From Cristatella mucedo (taxonomy: Eukaryota; Bryozoa; Phylactolaemata; Cristatellidae), in the NCBI GenBank assembly GCA_009760855.2, contig WPIO01000050.1:2852501-2916500 (forward strand): a DNA stretch of 64,000 bases. The letters are read 5' to 3'. This document shows, piece by piece, positions 25,475-38,364 of this stretch (position 1 is its first letter; the number at the start of each line of letters is the position of its first letter). Under the pieces are notes generated by a model. That model searched no databases. It was not told where the DNA came from and saw only the letters and a program-made list of their open reading frames with translations. Made by a program: the position numbers and the translations under genes.

Positions 25475-26259
25475 AGTTCACGCACGCGACGACTGTACGC
25501 CTATCAGCTCTAAGCGGCGGGGCTATCGAACCCTCGCCACTGGCAGCAAATGACGAGCTTCCTCGTTTGCTTTGCTGACTGTGTGCTGTGCCTTGCACGA
25601 GCCGCCACCTGCCGTGCCGTACGAAGGTACGCGCCGAGCGAGCCGAGGTATAGCAGCTTCCCTCGAGGCCTCGACTCTTGGCGGCACCGCGTTCTCTGCG
25701 CCTATCATTTTCGTGCTTAGAGGCACCTTTGACTTTACGGTTCTGCTTGTGCCGCCTGCTCTCGGAAAAGTATTGCCACGCATATCTAGGATTGCAGAAA
25801 ATTTAGCACGCAAGATGAAATTTTTACCAATACCTATCCACACGAAATCAGATTCAAACTACTAAGTGATGTGTAAGCAGTGATGAACTCATACATTTCA
25901 AATTTAATTTTAATCGTGAAGCATTGGTTGATTTTTATAATTTATAAAGAATCAAGCCGCAACGTAGATGGAGCTTTTTAAAAGGCCTAAGCGTACATTT
26001 CAATGAGCAGCGATCATGTACCTCGAAGCATTCATTTTCAACTAGTAATGACACAAGTCGTATACGATGCAGATATCGGGACATTTATTATTGGTAGACA
26101 TGGTGCTTCCGGGTTAATTCCATGTTAGACATGGCTTGCACATAAGCAATTCCTTTATGTGGAGGTCATCAAAAATTTTAATCTCATTTCTAAAATGTTT
26201 ATCTTGTTTAAGGTACCCAAAAAAATTATAAATTGCTGGGCCGATTGTTTCAGAATATT

Positions 26260-28300
26260 CTCGGCATTAATCCTTAAACTAGCTAGATTGACTAAGCTCA
26301 AGCTTTAGAACGATTACCAAAGATTAAGACTGACTGTCCATCGACAAAAATTCAAGAACTACTGCTGATTACACCAATTTGTTCAAGCGGAAGCCACATC
26401 TTTTTACTTGAGTGAAAACATTGTCAAATCAAAATTGCAAAATCAAATATACTCCTTAACCCATTCAAGGCTAGCACCTTATCTAGAGATCTTTTAGGCG
26501 ATCTTGAAGATCGCTTCTATAACATACTTATCAGCAACATAGATAAGGTTCGCATGTTCCGTCTCTAATGCCACAGCACTGCCACTAGACTCCTTCAGCA
26601 GCATCCCTCACAGTATTCCTTTCCTCAAATCCTTGCAGCACCTTGACACGAGTATTCAAGCCTTCCAGTAGAGACTTCACCTGTGGAAACTGACCTCCCA
26701 GCGTAGATCTGCTGCTGCTGCATACATGCGTCCTAAGCTTCGAGTCTTGTCCATGCATCTTTACAGTGACTGTTGTGAGGCCACTCATTACGAAGGCAAC
26801 ACTAGACCAGCAGAGCTTGTGCAACTTTCCCCAGTACTCCAACAGCTGCCGTTCCTATCAAAGACAGTGTGCCAGTAGTCGCAGATTAGCAAACATTGTA
26901 AGTAATGTAATGCATCTCCTTCTGTAACTCCACAAAGTCATAAAGACCTTGTGGGTGTTACGCAGGAGAGTTTTGTATAGCGCACTTACAGCCTAAGAGG
27001 CTTTCGGTATGCATTCGGTAGCCAACAGACTTCTTCTCACGCAACAAAGAGAAAGTGGGAAGCATAGCAGAATCAGGAGAGCAGTTGAGGTAGTGAGTAA
27101 CATGGAAGTAGCAGCTGTATAGTCAATCTTCGAACCTAGCTAGTAAGTTACTGTCAGGTTTAAGTACTAATCGCTTCACTAAGTCAGAAATGTTCTGGTT
27201 TATATGTGCAATCTTGTAAATGCAGATTCCGGTAGCGTCTCTCTGTTCGTTTGGCTCGATCTTTTGGCAGCGCTCGATACTATCGATCACCAAGTCCTTC
27301 TTGAGCGTCTCTCGTCTCGCTTTGGGCGTCAATGGAGCTGTATTTCAGTGGCATACGTCATATTTCAGCGGGAGACTCGGTGAGAGCATTGAAGTCAAAG
27401 TGCCTACAATCATCCGTGGAGCCTATACGGTACGGCAAACCCTAGGGCACCTAGTGTTTGGTCCACTTCTTTTCACAACTTATGCACACTCCGATCTGCA
27501 ATGTCATCTCCGAGCGAAATCTTGACATTTATTTCTATGCCGATGAAGCGCAGCTATGCCTGCGCTTTGACCCTCTCCTAGCCTTACAGAATGTCACACT
27601 CTCTCAACTCTCCTCCTGCACATATTGCTGAAATCTGCACTTAGGATGGCAGCTAAACGCCACAAACACAACGGTGATCAAACCAGCTTAATAGTTACGA
27701 GAAAACCTGAGGACACCCAGACATTGGAAAACGTATCCCTTGTAATGGTCCCATCCAGCATATTCCCACTAGAATCTCCACAAAATCAGTGTCCGGTTTC
27801 AACTGGATCTCTCACAGACCAACTTATTTACTCTGCAGTCAAGTCTGCTTACTTTCAGCTTAACTAGCTGCTTACTTACTTTCTGCTTACTAGCAGCTAG
27901 GTAAGAATGCAAAAACTCAGGCCCTCTTAAACTGTAAACAAAATCCGAGTTTGCTCATGCACTTGCGACATTCAATTTCGACTTCTGCAACTCAGTAGCG
28001 GCAGGTCTTCCTGCTTATTTGATTACGTACAGTTGGTGCATGACTTTGCTACCAGGGTCGTCTGTCTTGAGCGTCAGATTCGCCACACGACTTTTCACCG
28101 CCGACCTATACTCGATCCCCATCAAGCAGTGCATTGGCTCCAAAGTTGTTTGTTGCTCACTTTTTGGCCCCTTCGTTATCTTGCTCCACCCTACCACCTG
28201 TCAGTGTTACTCTATAATCAGGTTAAGTATCGCGCCACCCGTTCACCTCGATTAAGTCGTTTGGTAGTGTAGCGAACCAAACTCAAATGTGTGGAGAATA
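26260..28300 (+). mobile_element. very degenerate LINE
   Basis: Decayed RT traces: LDLLAALDTI-like sequence near 27250, a YADEAQL box at about 27536, and CVQ/AACLDFCNS-like C-terminal pieces near 27970. It carries a nested R3 repeat at 26902-27118. Confidence 0.65.
26902..27118 (+). repeat. R3 dispersed repeat
   Basis: Begins GTAATGTAATGCATCTCCTT and includes GGAGAGTTTTGTATAGCGCA and GGCTTTCGGTATGCATTCGG. Shared with 33559, 42338, 44848, 47228 and 49858. Confidence 0.75.
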
Positions 28301-28663
28301 AATCGCTATTGCGCACCATCCTAACCTCTGCACGCGTTTGACTGACGTTCCGACATACCTTAACTTGACGTTTAAAAGCAAAGCTAAAAGCGCGTCCTTT
28401 TTTCATATCCTTCACTGAGTTTTTGTGAATAGTCCTCGGCGATTTCATGCAGGCTGACATTTCTCATGCCATCCCTTACCTTGTTGACATGCATTCTCTA
28501 CAGGTTGAGCAGAAATTGCCTAAAAGGGAATTATTTGTCTGGGTGTGCTGCAAAAATTTATTTTTATTCTTATTATTTCATAAGGGAGGTAGAGCGATGG
28601 AGGCAGAGAGATCCTGATAGACCCAGAGAGAGATATGGAGAGACAGAACGACCGCGAGACGTG

Positions 28664-29085
28664 TTGGCTGAATCAGCTATACAGCCAGTGTGTCTCAGCT
28701 ATAGCGAGCTTTCTAACCTTGAAATGTAGAGCAGCACTCATGACTCAGGACGCCAGGTCTATTTTGGGAGCCGCAGACAGTTGCTAAAGGCCTGGATATC
28801 ATTCACCGATAGACCAATTGAACTCTGCCAAGGCCACTTCAGCTGCTGCTGATCAGAACACGCTCCTTACGAGAAGCCAATTACATTAGAATTTGCATGC
28901 TTGATTGCTTACTCAGCCAATTAGTAATCAGTTAGGGCTACTGTATATTGAACCATTTTGTTGCTAATACTTTGTCCGACTTTGATACGATCCTTATTCC
29001 GTTTTCCGCCTGCCTTATTAGACATCGTGATTTTTCTCGACCACTGACTCGCCCATGGCTTCTCGGCAGCACTGCGTCTCACAAG
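28664..29085 (+). repeat. R4 dispersed repeat, copy 2
   Basis: Same orientation and order of blocks as 4024-4455 throughout, with scattered substitutions and small indels. Confidence 0.65.
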
Positions 29086-29990
29086 ACAAACAGTCCGAGT
29101 CCGAGGGAACGGAGAGTCTGAGAGCCCGGCCTACGTAGCCGCCCCATCGAGCGCGAACGAGCTCTCGGCCGTCGCGCCTTGCCGAACAAGCCGGCAGCTG
29201 ATTTTGGTTACGGCTGACTGAAGGAGAGCCAGCGTTCTCCGACGGCGCGAATCCGCCGCGCCTGGACGGCGCCGCGGAGCGTGGGCGTGGGCCAGGCGTT
29301 GAACACGGGAGCTCGGGCGACTCGTCTCCCGACGCTCGACGTCCCGGCACATTCTCGCTGCACAGTCCCGGGCGTTCACGATGCGGCCGCTCACGTCTTC
29401 TTCTTCGTCGTCGTCGTCGCTCTTCGGCGGCTTATACGCCCGCGCAGCCAAGGTCGCCCATCGTTGGCACGCCAGCCCCGCCGACTCCGCTGTGCAGGTC
29501 CACGCCACGTGACTGAGTGTACCGAGCGCGAGCGATTAGGGCGTCTGCTTCGCTAGCTGTTTCCGGGACACGCTCAGGCCGCTCGAAAGACTGCGGACCG
29601 ACCGACCGACGTACTGAGCAGCTGCACGCGACACACGCTGTGCGTGACCTCTCGGACTAATTCAGTCTCAACCAGCAGCGCGGAGAGACCGCGGCCGAGG
29701 CTCGGCAGTAGCAGTGGCCTGCCAGTGGGTGAATCACACCTGTAATTGCCCAGCCAGCCGATGGCAATTCCTAATCCCCACGCGGCGCGCGCTCGCGCAA
29801 GCTCCGCCGCTAGTCGCATCAGCTCGCACCGGGAATGCGCCGCGCCTAGCTTGGAAGTTCATTGTACCGCCTCGGCCATGCGGTCCGGCAAGCCGGTATT
29901 CGGTGTTGACGGGACTATAGGCTCCCGCCGTTACGTAAGCAAACTAGCACGTGCTTATGCAAACCGCTAGCTCCGACCAGACGCGCCTGG
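29085..29990. other. GC- and CpG-rich block, no gene recognised
   Basis: CpG-dense sequence. A minus-strand frame reads AYKPPKSDDDDEEEDVSG, and a GTGAGC donor follows the acidic run at about 29391. No start codon or partner exon could be tied to it. It may be the 5' end of an unrecognised gene. Confidence 0.25.
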
Positions 29991-30064
29991 CGGTAGCAGC
30001 TGGGTAATGTAATGTGGCGCCTCTCTCGCTGAGGGCTAGGCTGTCTAGTGTGACTTTCTTAATC

Positions 30065-30790
30065 ACAATAGTAGTACCACACTTGATAAAGCGCCCTCAG
30101 AGAACTCAATCTCCATCTGGGCGCTTTACATTGGCTGCAAAGGAAACACGATCGGATGGTTAGTGGCAGCATGCTCGATAAACAGCAAGAATAGCATGGT
30201 TAGGGGTGACATGCACAGGGTCAGCGTGCAAGTGTGGTTAGTGGCAGCATGCACAATGTCAGCACGCACAAGCACATAAAGGACGAATCACAGGGACCCA
30301 CTAAATGCTGTCCCAAATAGGTGCGTTTTTAATTTCTTTTTAAATGTGGTCAAGTCAGGAGATGTTGCGACGCAAGTCGGGAGGGAGTTCCAGGCTTTGG
30401 GAGCATATAAACTAAATGCACGGTCTCCAAAGGATTTCTGGTACGTACGAGGTATCGATAAACAGTTAGATTCCGAAAAGTGGGTGGTACAATGTTTAGC
30501 CTGGTGGCGCAGTAGATCTGATAGGTATGCTGGAGCCAAAGGATGAAGGGACTTAAAAGTGAGCTACAGAACCTTGAAGTCGATGCTTTGCTTGATTGGT
30601 AGCCAGTGCAGGTCCGCGAGAAGTGGTTCGATCCGGCAACTGCGACGCTCGTGACAGGCAAGTCCAGCTGCAGAGCTTTGCACCAGCTGTAAGTGCCTGA
30701 GTGCAAAGACCGGTTGACAAGCAAGCAGGTAGTTACAGAGAAGTCAAAACGGGATGTCACGAATACAAGGACCAACTTGGACCGGGGTAT
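30065..30790 (-). mobile_element. LINE 3' fragment
   Basis: The minus frame includes APAYLSDLLRHQAKHCTTHF and NSLPTCVATSPDLTTFKKKL, then KTHLF, followed by 3' UTR and the GCGCC hairpin at 30085-30125. Confidence 0.85.
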
Positions 30791-32905
30791 CCCTGTCTAA
30801 GCAAGCTCAGCCATGTGGTCTTTTTCGTCAGAGCGAGGCTGTGTAGCATCGCGATACATCGGTTCAGCTTCGCCTCTGTGAGCCCCAAATGGCACACGTC
30901 TGAAAATGTATAGTTGCGAGCACCTCCGTCTGAGACATTTAGACAAAGCCGCAGGGGTGGCAGTGGGCGGGTGCTGAGCTGGCAAGCAGCCTTCTCCTTC
31001 CGGCTCAAAGCTTCCGCCTTCCGCTTACGCCGCCCATTCGGACGTCGATAGACGCAGCAGTCACGCAGCCAATCTGCCAAGACGCAGCACTGAGTCAGAC
31101 GTGCAGTCACGCCCTGGGTAAATCGAATGGAAGCAGCAGCGCACTGGAAAGACGCTGGAAAGGATGTGTCGCAGACGTCAGCACAAGAGAAAGGTCGTTG
31201 AGTAAGAATTGTGGAAATTATTTTCACAAGTTTAAGAGCTGAAGAGTAATCGCCTGCATTCCGCGTCAGTTTCAATGGGGCCCTTGCAACGGGGTTCCAG
31301 TTGCAAGCGATGCTTCAGCCAATCGATTTCGCTCTCTTACGCTCTGTCTTGCGTGCGTTTATCCTTTCTCATTCACCTACGCTGCTAGCAGCTCGCTTTG
31401 CAGACCAGCCAACCCAACATGGCGTGATCTATTTATAGATTGAACTCACTTTCGGCTACGGGCTCAGCGCTCATACCAGCTAATGCTGCGTCGTTACGTC
31501 ATCGTTTGGCACAGAGCAAGCTCACTTCCGGCTAGTCCTGCTATGAGCACTGCGCCCGTAGCTTGATAGCGAGCTGGCTCTACAAACAAACGGCGCTGTA
31601 TTAAATGTGCGGACACATTTTAAAAGAGTGGACCATTTCAAAGTTCCAGCTCCGTCTGACGACGTAGCTTTAATCGGCTGTGCGGCCAGCTGGCAGCACG
31701 CTGTCAAACACTCGTGGTCAACGACTTACAGTCAACTATTCACCGTCCCCAATACTTATTAGGAGCCCAAGCGTAGAGCTTCCCTTTATCTAGTCGTAGC
31801 ATGTGCCATTCTCCTTCATAAGTTGGTGAACAACTCATCCGTTTGTCCGCGTGGGGTGTCACGTGGAATGTCGCAGCGTCCTCGACGAGTATCACAGCAA
31901 GCTGTCATCGACTAATTCATTGTCCGAGCACGATTTCATTGGCAGGTAATGGCTATCACACATCGGGCTGTTAATTCAGTTTCGGTAATCAATACAGCAA
32001 GGTGCGTACAAGTTGGTTTGATTGTTGTGGTGGAAATCTAATCTTGGCGGCTATTCCACCAAAAAGGTTTTACGAATTCGCATAAGCATCCGGAAAGTCC
32101 TTGAACTTTATATTCTGCAATCATGGTCACACAAGGAGAACTTGTTAAATCTAAATCAGAAATTAACTGTAGCCGTGATTTAAAAGGAGAGCTTTACTTA
32201 AATTGAACTTGCAAGTTCATCCTTTAAGTATTGGCAGAGTTGTGTAATTTAAAAGGCACACGGGTAGACTGTAAATGAATTTGTCTAAAAGTCACAAGCA
32301 TGTTCTTCAACAATGTGCAAACATGTACCTCAATGTAAAAAGATTCCAAAGTCTGGGGGGCAAGTCATATCTAACGCACTTATTGGTAAATTGTATACTT
32401 GTCGATATTTTGCTCCAGTTTTAAAAACCGGGATAATACCTAGTTAGCCCAATCAATCTTAATGCTTTCTTTGAATATAGAAATATTCACAACTTTAGAT
32501 CCCTTTTTCAAAGCTGCTGTCTTTTTGGAAATTACCCTACACAATTCTTTGATTTTTGGGCCAATCCTCTTAGTATTTTCTTGACCTTTTCCCTAAATTA
32601 AAATCAAGAAAATTCTCTTACGTAATCCCTTCGCCAGGTTTGATGACTTTGCTTGAAAGAGTCTCGTTATCTTATTCACGAGACATGGTTTCCTAACGGT
32701 CCGTTTCACTTCTATGGCGTATTTTATCGCGGTCAACCGAAAATTGTAGTTACTCTTTTGGCTTTTCGAACAACTTCACTGAGATCCGAAGGGTCGAGCT
32801 ATATCGTACTTTCACGGCTGCATTCACTTTCGAGCCAATCACCAGCAGCCGTGCCAGAGCCAGAAAAAAAACAGTGAACCTGGAAAACCAGTTTTACGCG
32901 CGAAG
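30790..32905. other. no gene recognised
   Basis: 31900-32650 is AT-richer. ORFs are short and without recognised motifs. It is the downstream flank of opsin A. Confidence 0.45.
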
Positions 32906-32911
32906 TTTATT
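32906..32911 (-). promoter_or_regulatory. candidate polyadenylation signal of opsin A
   Basis: AATAAA on the minus strand about 250 bp after the opsin A stop codon. Confidence 0.45.
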
Positions 32912-33157
32912 CAGTCGTCCAGTGCGACACCTTGGCTAGTAGGCGGCAGTGAAACTCGACGCCGGCGCAGTCACCGGACCGCCGCACGCGCTGTCACTTC
33001 CACTGGTGGCAACGATTGTCTCTGCTGCCTCCGCAGCAGATTTAAGCCGGCACTCTGCCCTTTCTTATTATCTATACGACAACTCGTGCGCCGTCACGCA
33101 CGGCTGCTTCCTCCTCGTCCAACCGGCGACTGCTGCCCAACAGAGTTCAGGGAAGTT

Positions 33158-33418
33158 TCAAGACGGCAGCTTGCTGTCAATGGCCAACGGCCGCCGTCGC
33201 CTCCATTTCGCGAGCAGCTGTCTCATGGCCGTTCGATGGTACTTGCTGGTGAGGAACAGCACCGCAGCGTTGCTCAACGCCGAGCTCTTGCTCAATATGG
33301 CCGGTATCGGAGCTAAGACTGTCGGGAAGCCAGAAATGTCGCCGAAAGCCGCCCAGAAGCTCATGGCGCCGTACGGTGTCCAGCAGATGACGAACGAGAG
33401 GCCGATGAGGGCACCGAC
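33158..33418 (-). CDS. opsin A exon 5 (TM6-TM7, C-terminus)
   Basis: 261 bp including the stop, acceptor TTGCAG. TM6 is LSFVICWTPYGAMSFWAAFG; TM7 has IPAILSKSSALSNAAVLF with the Schiff-base Lys. NPxxY is replaced, and the tail is short and basic (KWRRRR). Confidence 0.92.
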   Translation of the reverse strand, partial: VGALIGLSFVICWTPYGAMSFWAAFGDISGFPTVLAPIPAILSKSSALSNAAVLFLTSKYHRTAMRQLLAKWRRRRPLAIDSKLPS

Positions 33419-34979
33419 CTGCAATTAGAACGCGGCGGCGGCGGGTCAGGCGACGGGTCGCAAGTCGCCGAAGCGTCGGTCCGCCGGACTCACTCGACTC
33501 GGGGATGAGGAGGCAGCTGCGCGCGAGGCCCGGCGCCGCTGCGTCCATCCGCGAGTGAATGTGATGTAATGTAACGTATCTCCGTCTGTAAGTCCACAAA
33601 GCCACAAAGACTACGTGGGTGCCACACGGAAGAGTTTTGCATAGCCCACTCACAGCGTAAGCGGCTTTCGGTACGCATTCGGCGAGACTGCCCTTCGGCG
33701 AACCGGACCAAGCGCCGCGCCGCCTCGTCCTTCGCCGATTACGTAGCCTCGCAGCGCAATTGAGCGTCAGCGCACTGACGCAAGCAGGCACGGCACTCGA
33801 CGCTCGCCAGCCAGCCAGCCAGCCAGCGCCCCGTCGGAGCGAGCGCCCCACAGCGCTCGCGAGCGGCCGCGCTAGGGGGCGTCGGCGACGGTTAGGACGC
33901 TCGCCTGCGCCCCCTAGCGAGCGAGGCATTCGACGGCTGGCGCCGTGCCATGCTCGCGTCACCAGCGCCCCCTAGCGGGCGAGCGCGTCCGATCCCGATC
34001 GGCCGCGGCGCCGAACTGTCAAGCGCCGTAGACGAAGTAGCGGTCAAAAGCTCGTCGAGCTAACTGGCTCGTCGCTACTGCGCGCCGGCCGAGCTCGTCG
34101 GCCGCTCTAAGCCGCAGCTCGCTCGTCGCCGCCGCCTCACTCGTAGCAGACGACGCGGCAGTGAGCCGCTCGCCAGCTGTTGATTCTCTGCGAGCGCCTC
34201 ATTCGGCTGCCTGGCGGCTGGCGGTCGCCGAAAGCGGCACCCGATCGCAGAGCCGATGCGACGGTCGGCGACATTGGCGACGTAGCTAAGCGTGCGAAGC
34301 GTCGCCTCGCACCGCCACCCCCGCCTCGCTCCTCCGCCGCCGCCGCTACTATTTCGGCGACCCTCACCTTGGTGGTGCGCACGTGGCGGCTGAGGTGGCG
34401 CGTCGCCGACGCGCCGGGCACGGACGAGTAGTGGACGGCGCTGTCAGAGCCACCGTGGCCGCTGGACTGCGTAACGGACTGAGTAGAGCTGTACACGTGA
34501 CGCGTGATCCAGCCGTAGCTCAACAGGATGAGCGACATGGGTATGCATATGGCGGCGATGAACATGGTCAGGACGAACGAGGCGTTGCAGCGGCACGCCC
34601 ACTCGATGGCGCACGCCAGGCCGAACGGCTCTGGGCCGTAGCTGCCCCATGCCCAGAGCGGCAGCGACGACCAGAGGCCGCTATACGCAACGAGGCAGGC
34701 GCACGTGATCGCGACGCTTCGCACCGTGATGAGCCTGGCGGCTAAAAGGGAACGAAGCCTGAGCTCGCGAGCGAGCGACGGCGGCGGCGGCAGGCGAGTG
34801 CGGCGCAGCCCGATTGACGCAAGAGCTAAGCACGTCGGAGGCACGATTGACGCGCAAGCGAAGCAGAGTGATAAGATGCGGCCGCTGCAGTTCAGCCCGT
34901 CGTTCGCGAGGCCAGAACCATTTCGCTTTAAAAAAATATCTACGCACGCACGATTGATTGATTGCTCATACACCGACAT

Positions 34980-35031
<52 letters not shown>

Positions 35032-35780
35032 AGGAGTGAGGGAGAGGGAGGAGTGAGGGAGAGGGAGAGGTGGGCTTGGAAGGCAGAGATAGACTGAGAG
35101 AGAGATGGCAGAAAGAGAGAGTGAGTGAGTGAGGGAGAGAGAGTGGATCGGGCCGCCTGCGGACCACACGACAAGCCGCCACGAAGAAGGGCCCCACTTG
35201 GCTAACCCCCGTCCGCACCGACTCATCGGGGGTGGGTTTGGATGTGACGTTGAGGCCGGTCGAGGCTCAAGATGGCGAGGCGGCGCGTGCATTCGAGCGC
35301 AGCGCGAGCGCTCGAGGGCGGTCGATCGGACGCCGCCACCGCAGCCGAGACTCGGTATCGGCTAGCGATTGGAGGCGAGTGGCCTTCTTAATTGTCACGC
35401 GCAAGGGCCGGCCGTACGTACGACGACAATACCGAGTCCGAGTGCCCCCAGCTAGCGTCTCAGCTTCGCAGGTACTCCCACGGGGAAGCGTCTCCAGGCG
35501 AGACGCCTCCAAGCCGCGCCTAGCCTGTATGCCCACTGTAATGCCTCAGCCGTAAGGTCTTTCGCCGGTGAAGAGATTCTGTCCTCCCGGGGCTGACGTT
35601 TCGTGAGCGAAATAGCGAGTGCTGACAAGCAGCAAAGCGCAGAGAGCCGACGCCCTGATGTGCGATTTGGTCGGCCGTCGCATCCGAGGTACTGCCGCCG
35701 AGGAGGACCGCACGAGGGCAGTGCTCGCGGGGTCTGCGGTGAAAGAGAGAGGGATAGAAGAAGAGAGAACGATAGAGAGG

Positions 35781-35812
<32 letters not shown>

Positions 35813-36172
35813 GACACGGAGAGAGAGAGAGACACAGAGAGAGACAGAGAGACAGAGAGAGACAGAGACAGAGAGAGACAGAGACAGAGAGAGACACATA
35901 CAGAGAGACACACAGAGAGAGATACAGACAGAGACAGACGGAGACGGAGACAGAGAGAAAGAGCGAGAGAGAGACAGAAGACAGAGAGAGAGAGACAGAC
36001 AGACTGACAGAGAGTGAGAGAGAGAGGAGAGGGAGAGAGAGAGAAGGAGCAAGATCTATTGACTTATTAACGGGCGCCCTGATAGAGAGCTCGTCGTCCT
36101 GATAGATAGCCCGAGAAAACGGCCACAGCTCACAAGTTCGCTGCCCGCCCTGCCCCTTCACTCTCCCTCACA

Positions 36173-36211
<39 letters not shown>

Positions 36212-38273
36212 TCTCCACGGAGCACGGAGCCGGGTGAGCGCTCGATCTCGAAGCTTCTCAGCTCTTCTCCAGGCCGCTCTTCTGACCGAGTCTAATACGA
36301 TCAGCGATAACCCCAATGGTAGCACGTGACTCACGAAGCGCCCAATGTGAACTAGATCCGTTCATGCGCACTTTACGTAGCAGCTTACTTGAAATGCGAG
36401 ATCGCACGGCCGAGCGTCCTGCGCTCGCACCTTCTGACTTCCGGGCGCCTGCTCACCGACCCCGGGTGAGGAGGGGGAGGCGGTGCACCTCCTCACATCT
36501 TCCTCTTCCCGACTCCGTCGCGCCGGAGACACACGAGCGACTCTCGTGGTAGCGCTAACGTAAGAGGCGGCAGCGGCGGCGGAAGCCGGTCGCTGCGTTG
36601 GGGCAGCACTGCCGGCTTTAGGTGGTGGCGGCGGCCGGCAATCGGTTTCACGCGTCGCCAGACTCGCGTCAGCGCCTCAGCCGCTGGGCGAGAGGGAAGC
36701 GCGCGACAGAAGTTGGAACCCTCGAAGACGCCGGCGTCTGCGACGGTAGCGACCGCGACAGAGGACGGCCACGGAGGTGGCGGCAGGGGCGCTCGGAGGG
36801 ACGTCAGAGGGCGACGCGGCTGCTGCCCGAGCCCGGCGCCGGGTTCGCGCAGGCAGCGTGCGACTGCCGCTGTAATTGCCGGCGCAATTGGTCGCTCTTT
36901 CTGGCAATCCAAACGATTTATCTCCCGCATCGCAGTGCGGCCGAACGAAGGTTACACGACGACGGCTTCGTTGCGTGCTCACTGTACCGCTACCGCTCTC
37001 GTCGGCTTTCAGTCACCACAACCACGCGTGACCGAATCTTGAGCTTTGCAAAGCGCGTCTTGGCGGCGGCTTGAGCTGCGAGCACGTGCACATGCACACT
37101 CGCATCTGCTGCGAGCGCGATCGTAGCAGATGCGACGGCTGGAGGAGCTGGAGTGGGGGGGAAAGCCAGAAGCCGCGATTAGTCGTCGCCGCGACCGAAC
37201 AACCGAAAATCGGCTGAGCGAAATGCAGACGAACGGCGAGCGCATGGCAACGCAGGCAACTCGGCATCTTCAGCGGCTCGCCTTAACTTCACGCCAATCC
37301 GCCGACTCGCTCTCGGGAGCGATGCCTGCGAGGGGTGAGCGCGGCGCTCCGCGACGAAAAGCGAGTGGCTCGAGGCCCACCCGCGGCATTCCCCCCCACG
37401 GCAGTCGTCTGGTCGATCTGCCGCCGGCGAATTCGCGAATCGCTGCACGAAGCTCGGTCGCCGATCGTCCGCCGAGCGATGCGCATCCGGAAATCCGGGA
37501 TCCGCATCGCTCGCTCGAGAGCCGGCGGCGACGGCGGCGGCGGCGGCGGAGGCGTCGGCGCTGACGCAGCCGCTCGGCGCCTGACGACGGGCGACTCGGT
37601 GCTGCAGCTGGACGCCCCTGGATGCTTCTCACTCTCCGGGGGGTCGACAAAATCTGGCGTCTGGCCAATTCCGCCGTGGCGCTTCCGCAGTGCGGAGCTC
37701 TCGGCGCGCGGAGCCGCGGGAGCAGCAGCGCTGAGCTCTGAGAGCTAGCGCTGAGCGCTCGATCGATGATGGCGGAGCAGCGAGGAGCCCGAGGGTTCCG
37801 TCGAGCGTGCGGCTGGTACTCGCGCGACGGACGATATTACTCGCGTGCCGGAAGCTCGCGCTTCGCGGCGCTAGCGAGTGCTCTCCGATCTCCCGTCGCA
37901 AGGAGCGGTCGCTCCCGCGGCGGCGAGAGATGCTAGCGTAAAGGTCGAGGAGGGCAACACGAAAGGTTCGCCAAGCGCTCGTAAAAAGCTGCTTCCTGAG
38001 AGTTGCCGTGCAAGTCACGCACCGCCCTGAGCCGGATCGGGCTTTGTTCACAGCTGGATGACTTAGCGAAGCACGCGAGGTCGGGTCAGCCGAGCGAGCT
38101 GTGCCTAGCGACAGGATTCGACGCCCTACTAGACACTGCCCATGTACATACGTATTGCGCACATCGCGAAAGTGATTGCACCGGTGATCACCTATGGCTG
38201 CATACCCTACGCGTCCTTGGCAAATATGCATCCTTGTAGCTGGAGCTCTCTCTCTCTCTCTCTCTCAATATAC

Positions 38274-38364
<91 letters not shown>

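Noticed and set aside
34137-35174. 345-codon ORF read as one gene
   Set aside because: Only 34368-34741 is a real opsin exon with splice sites; the ends of the ORF are intron, GA repeat and downstream sequence.
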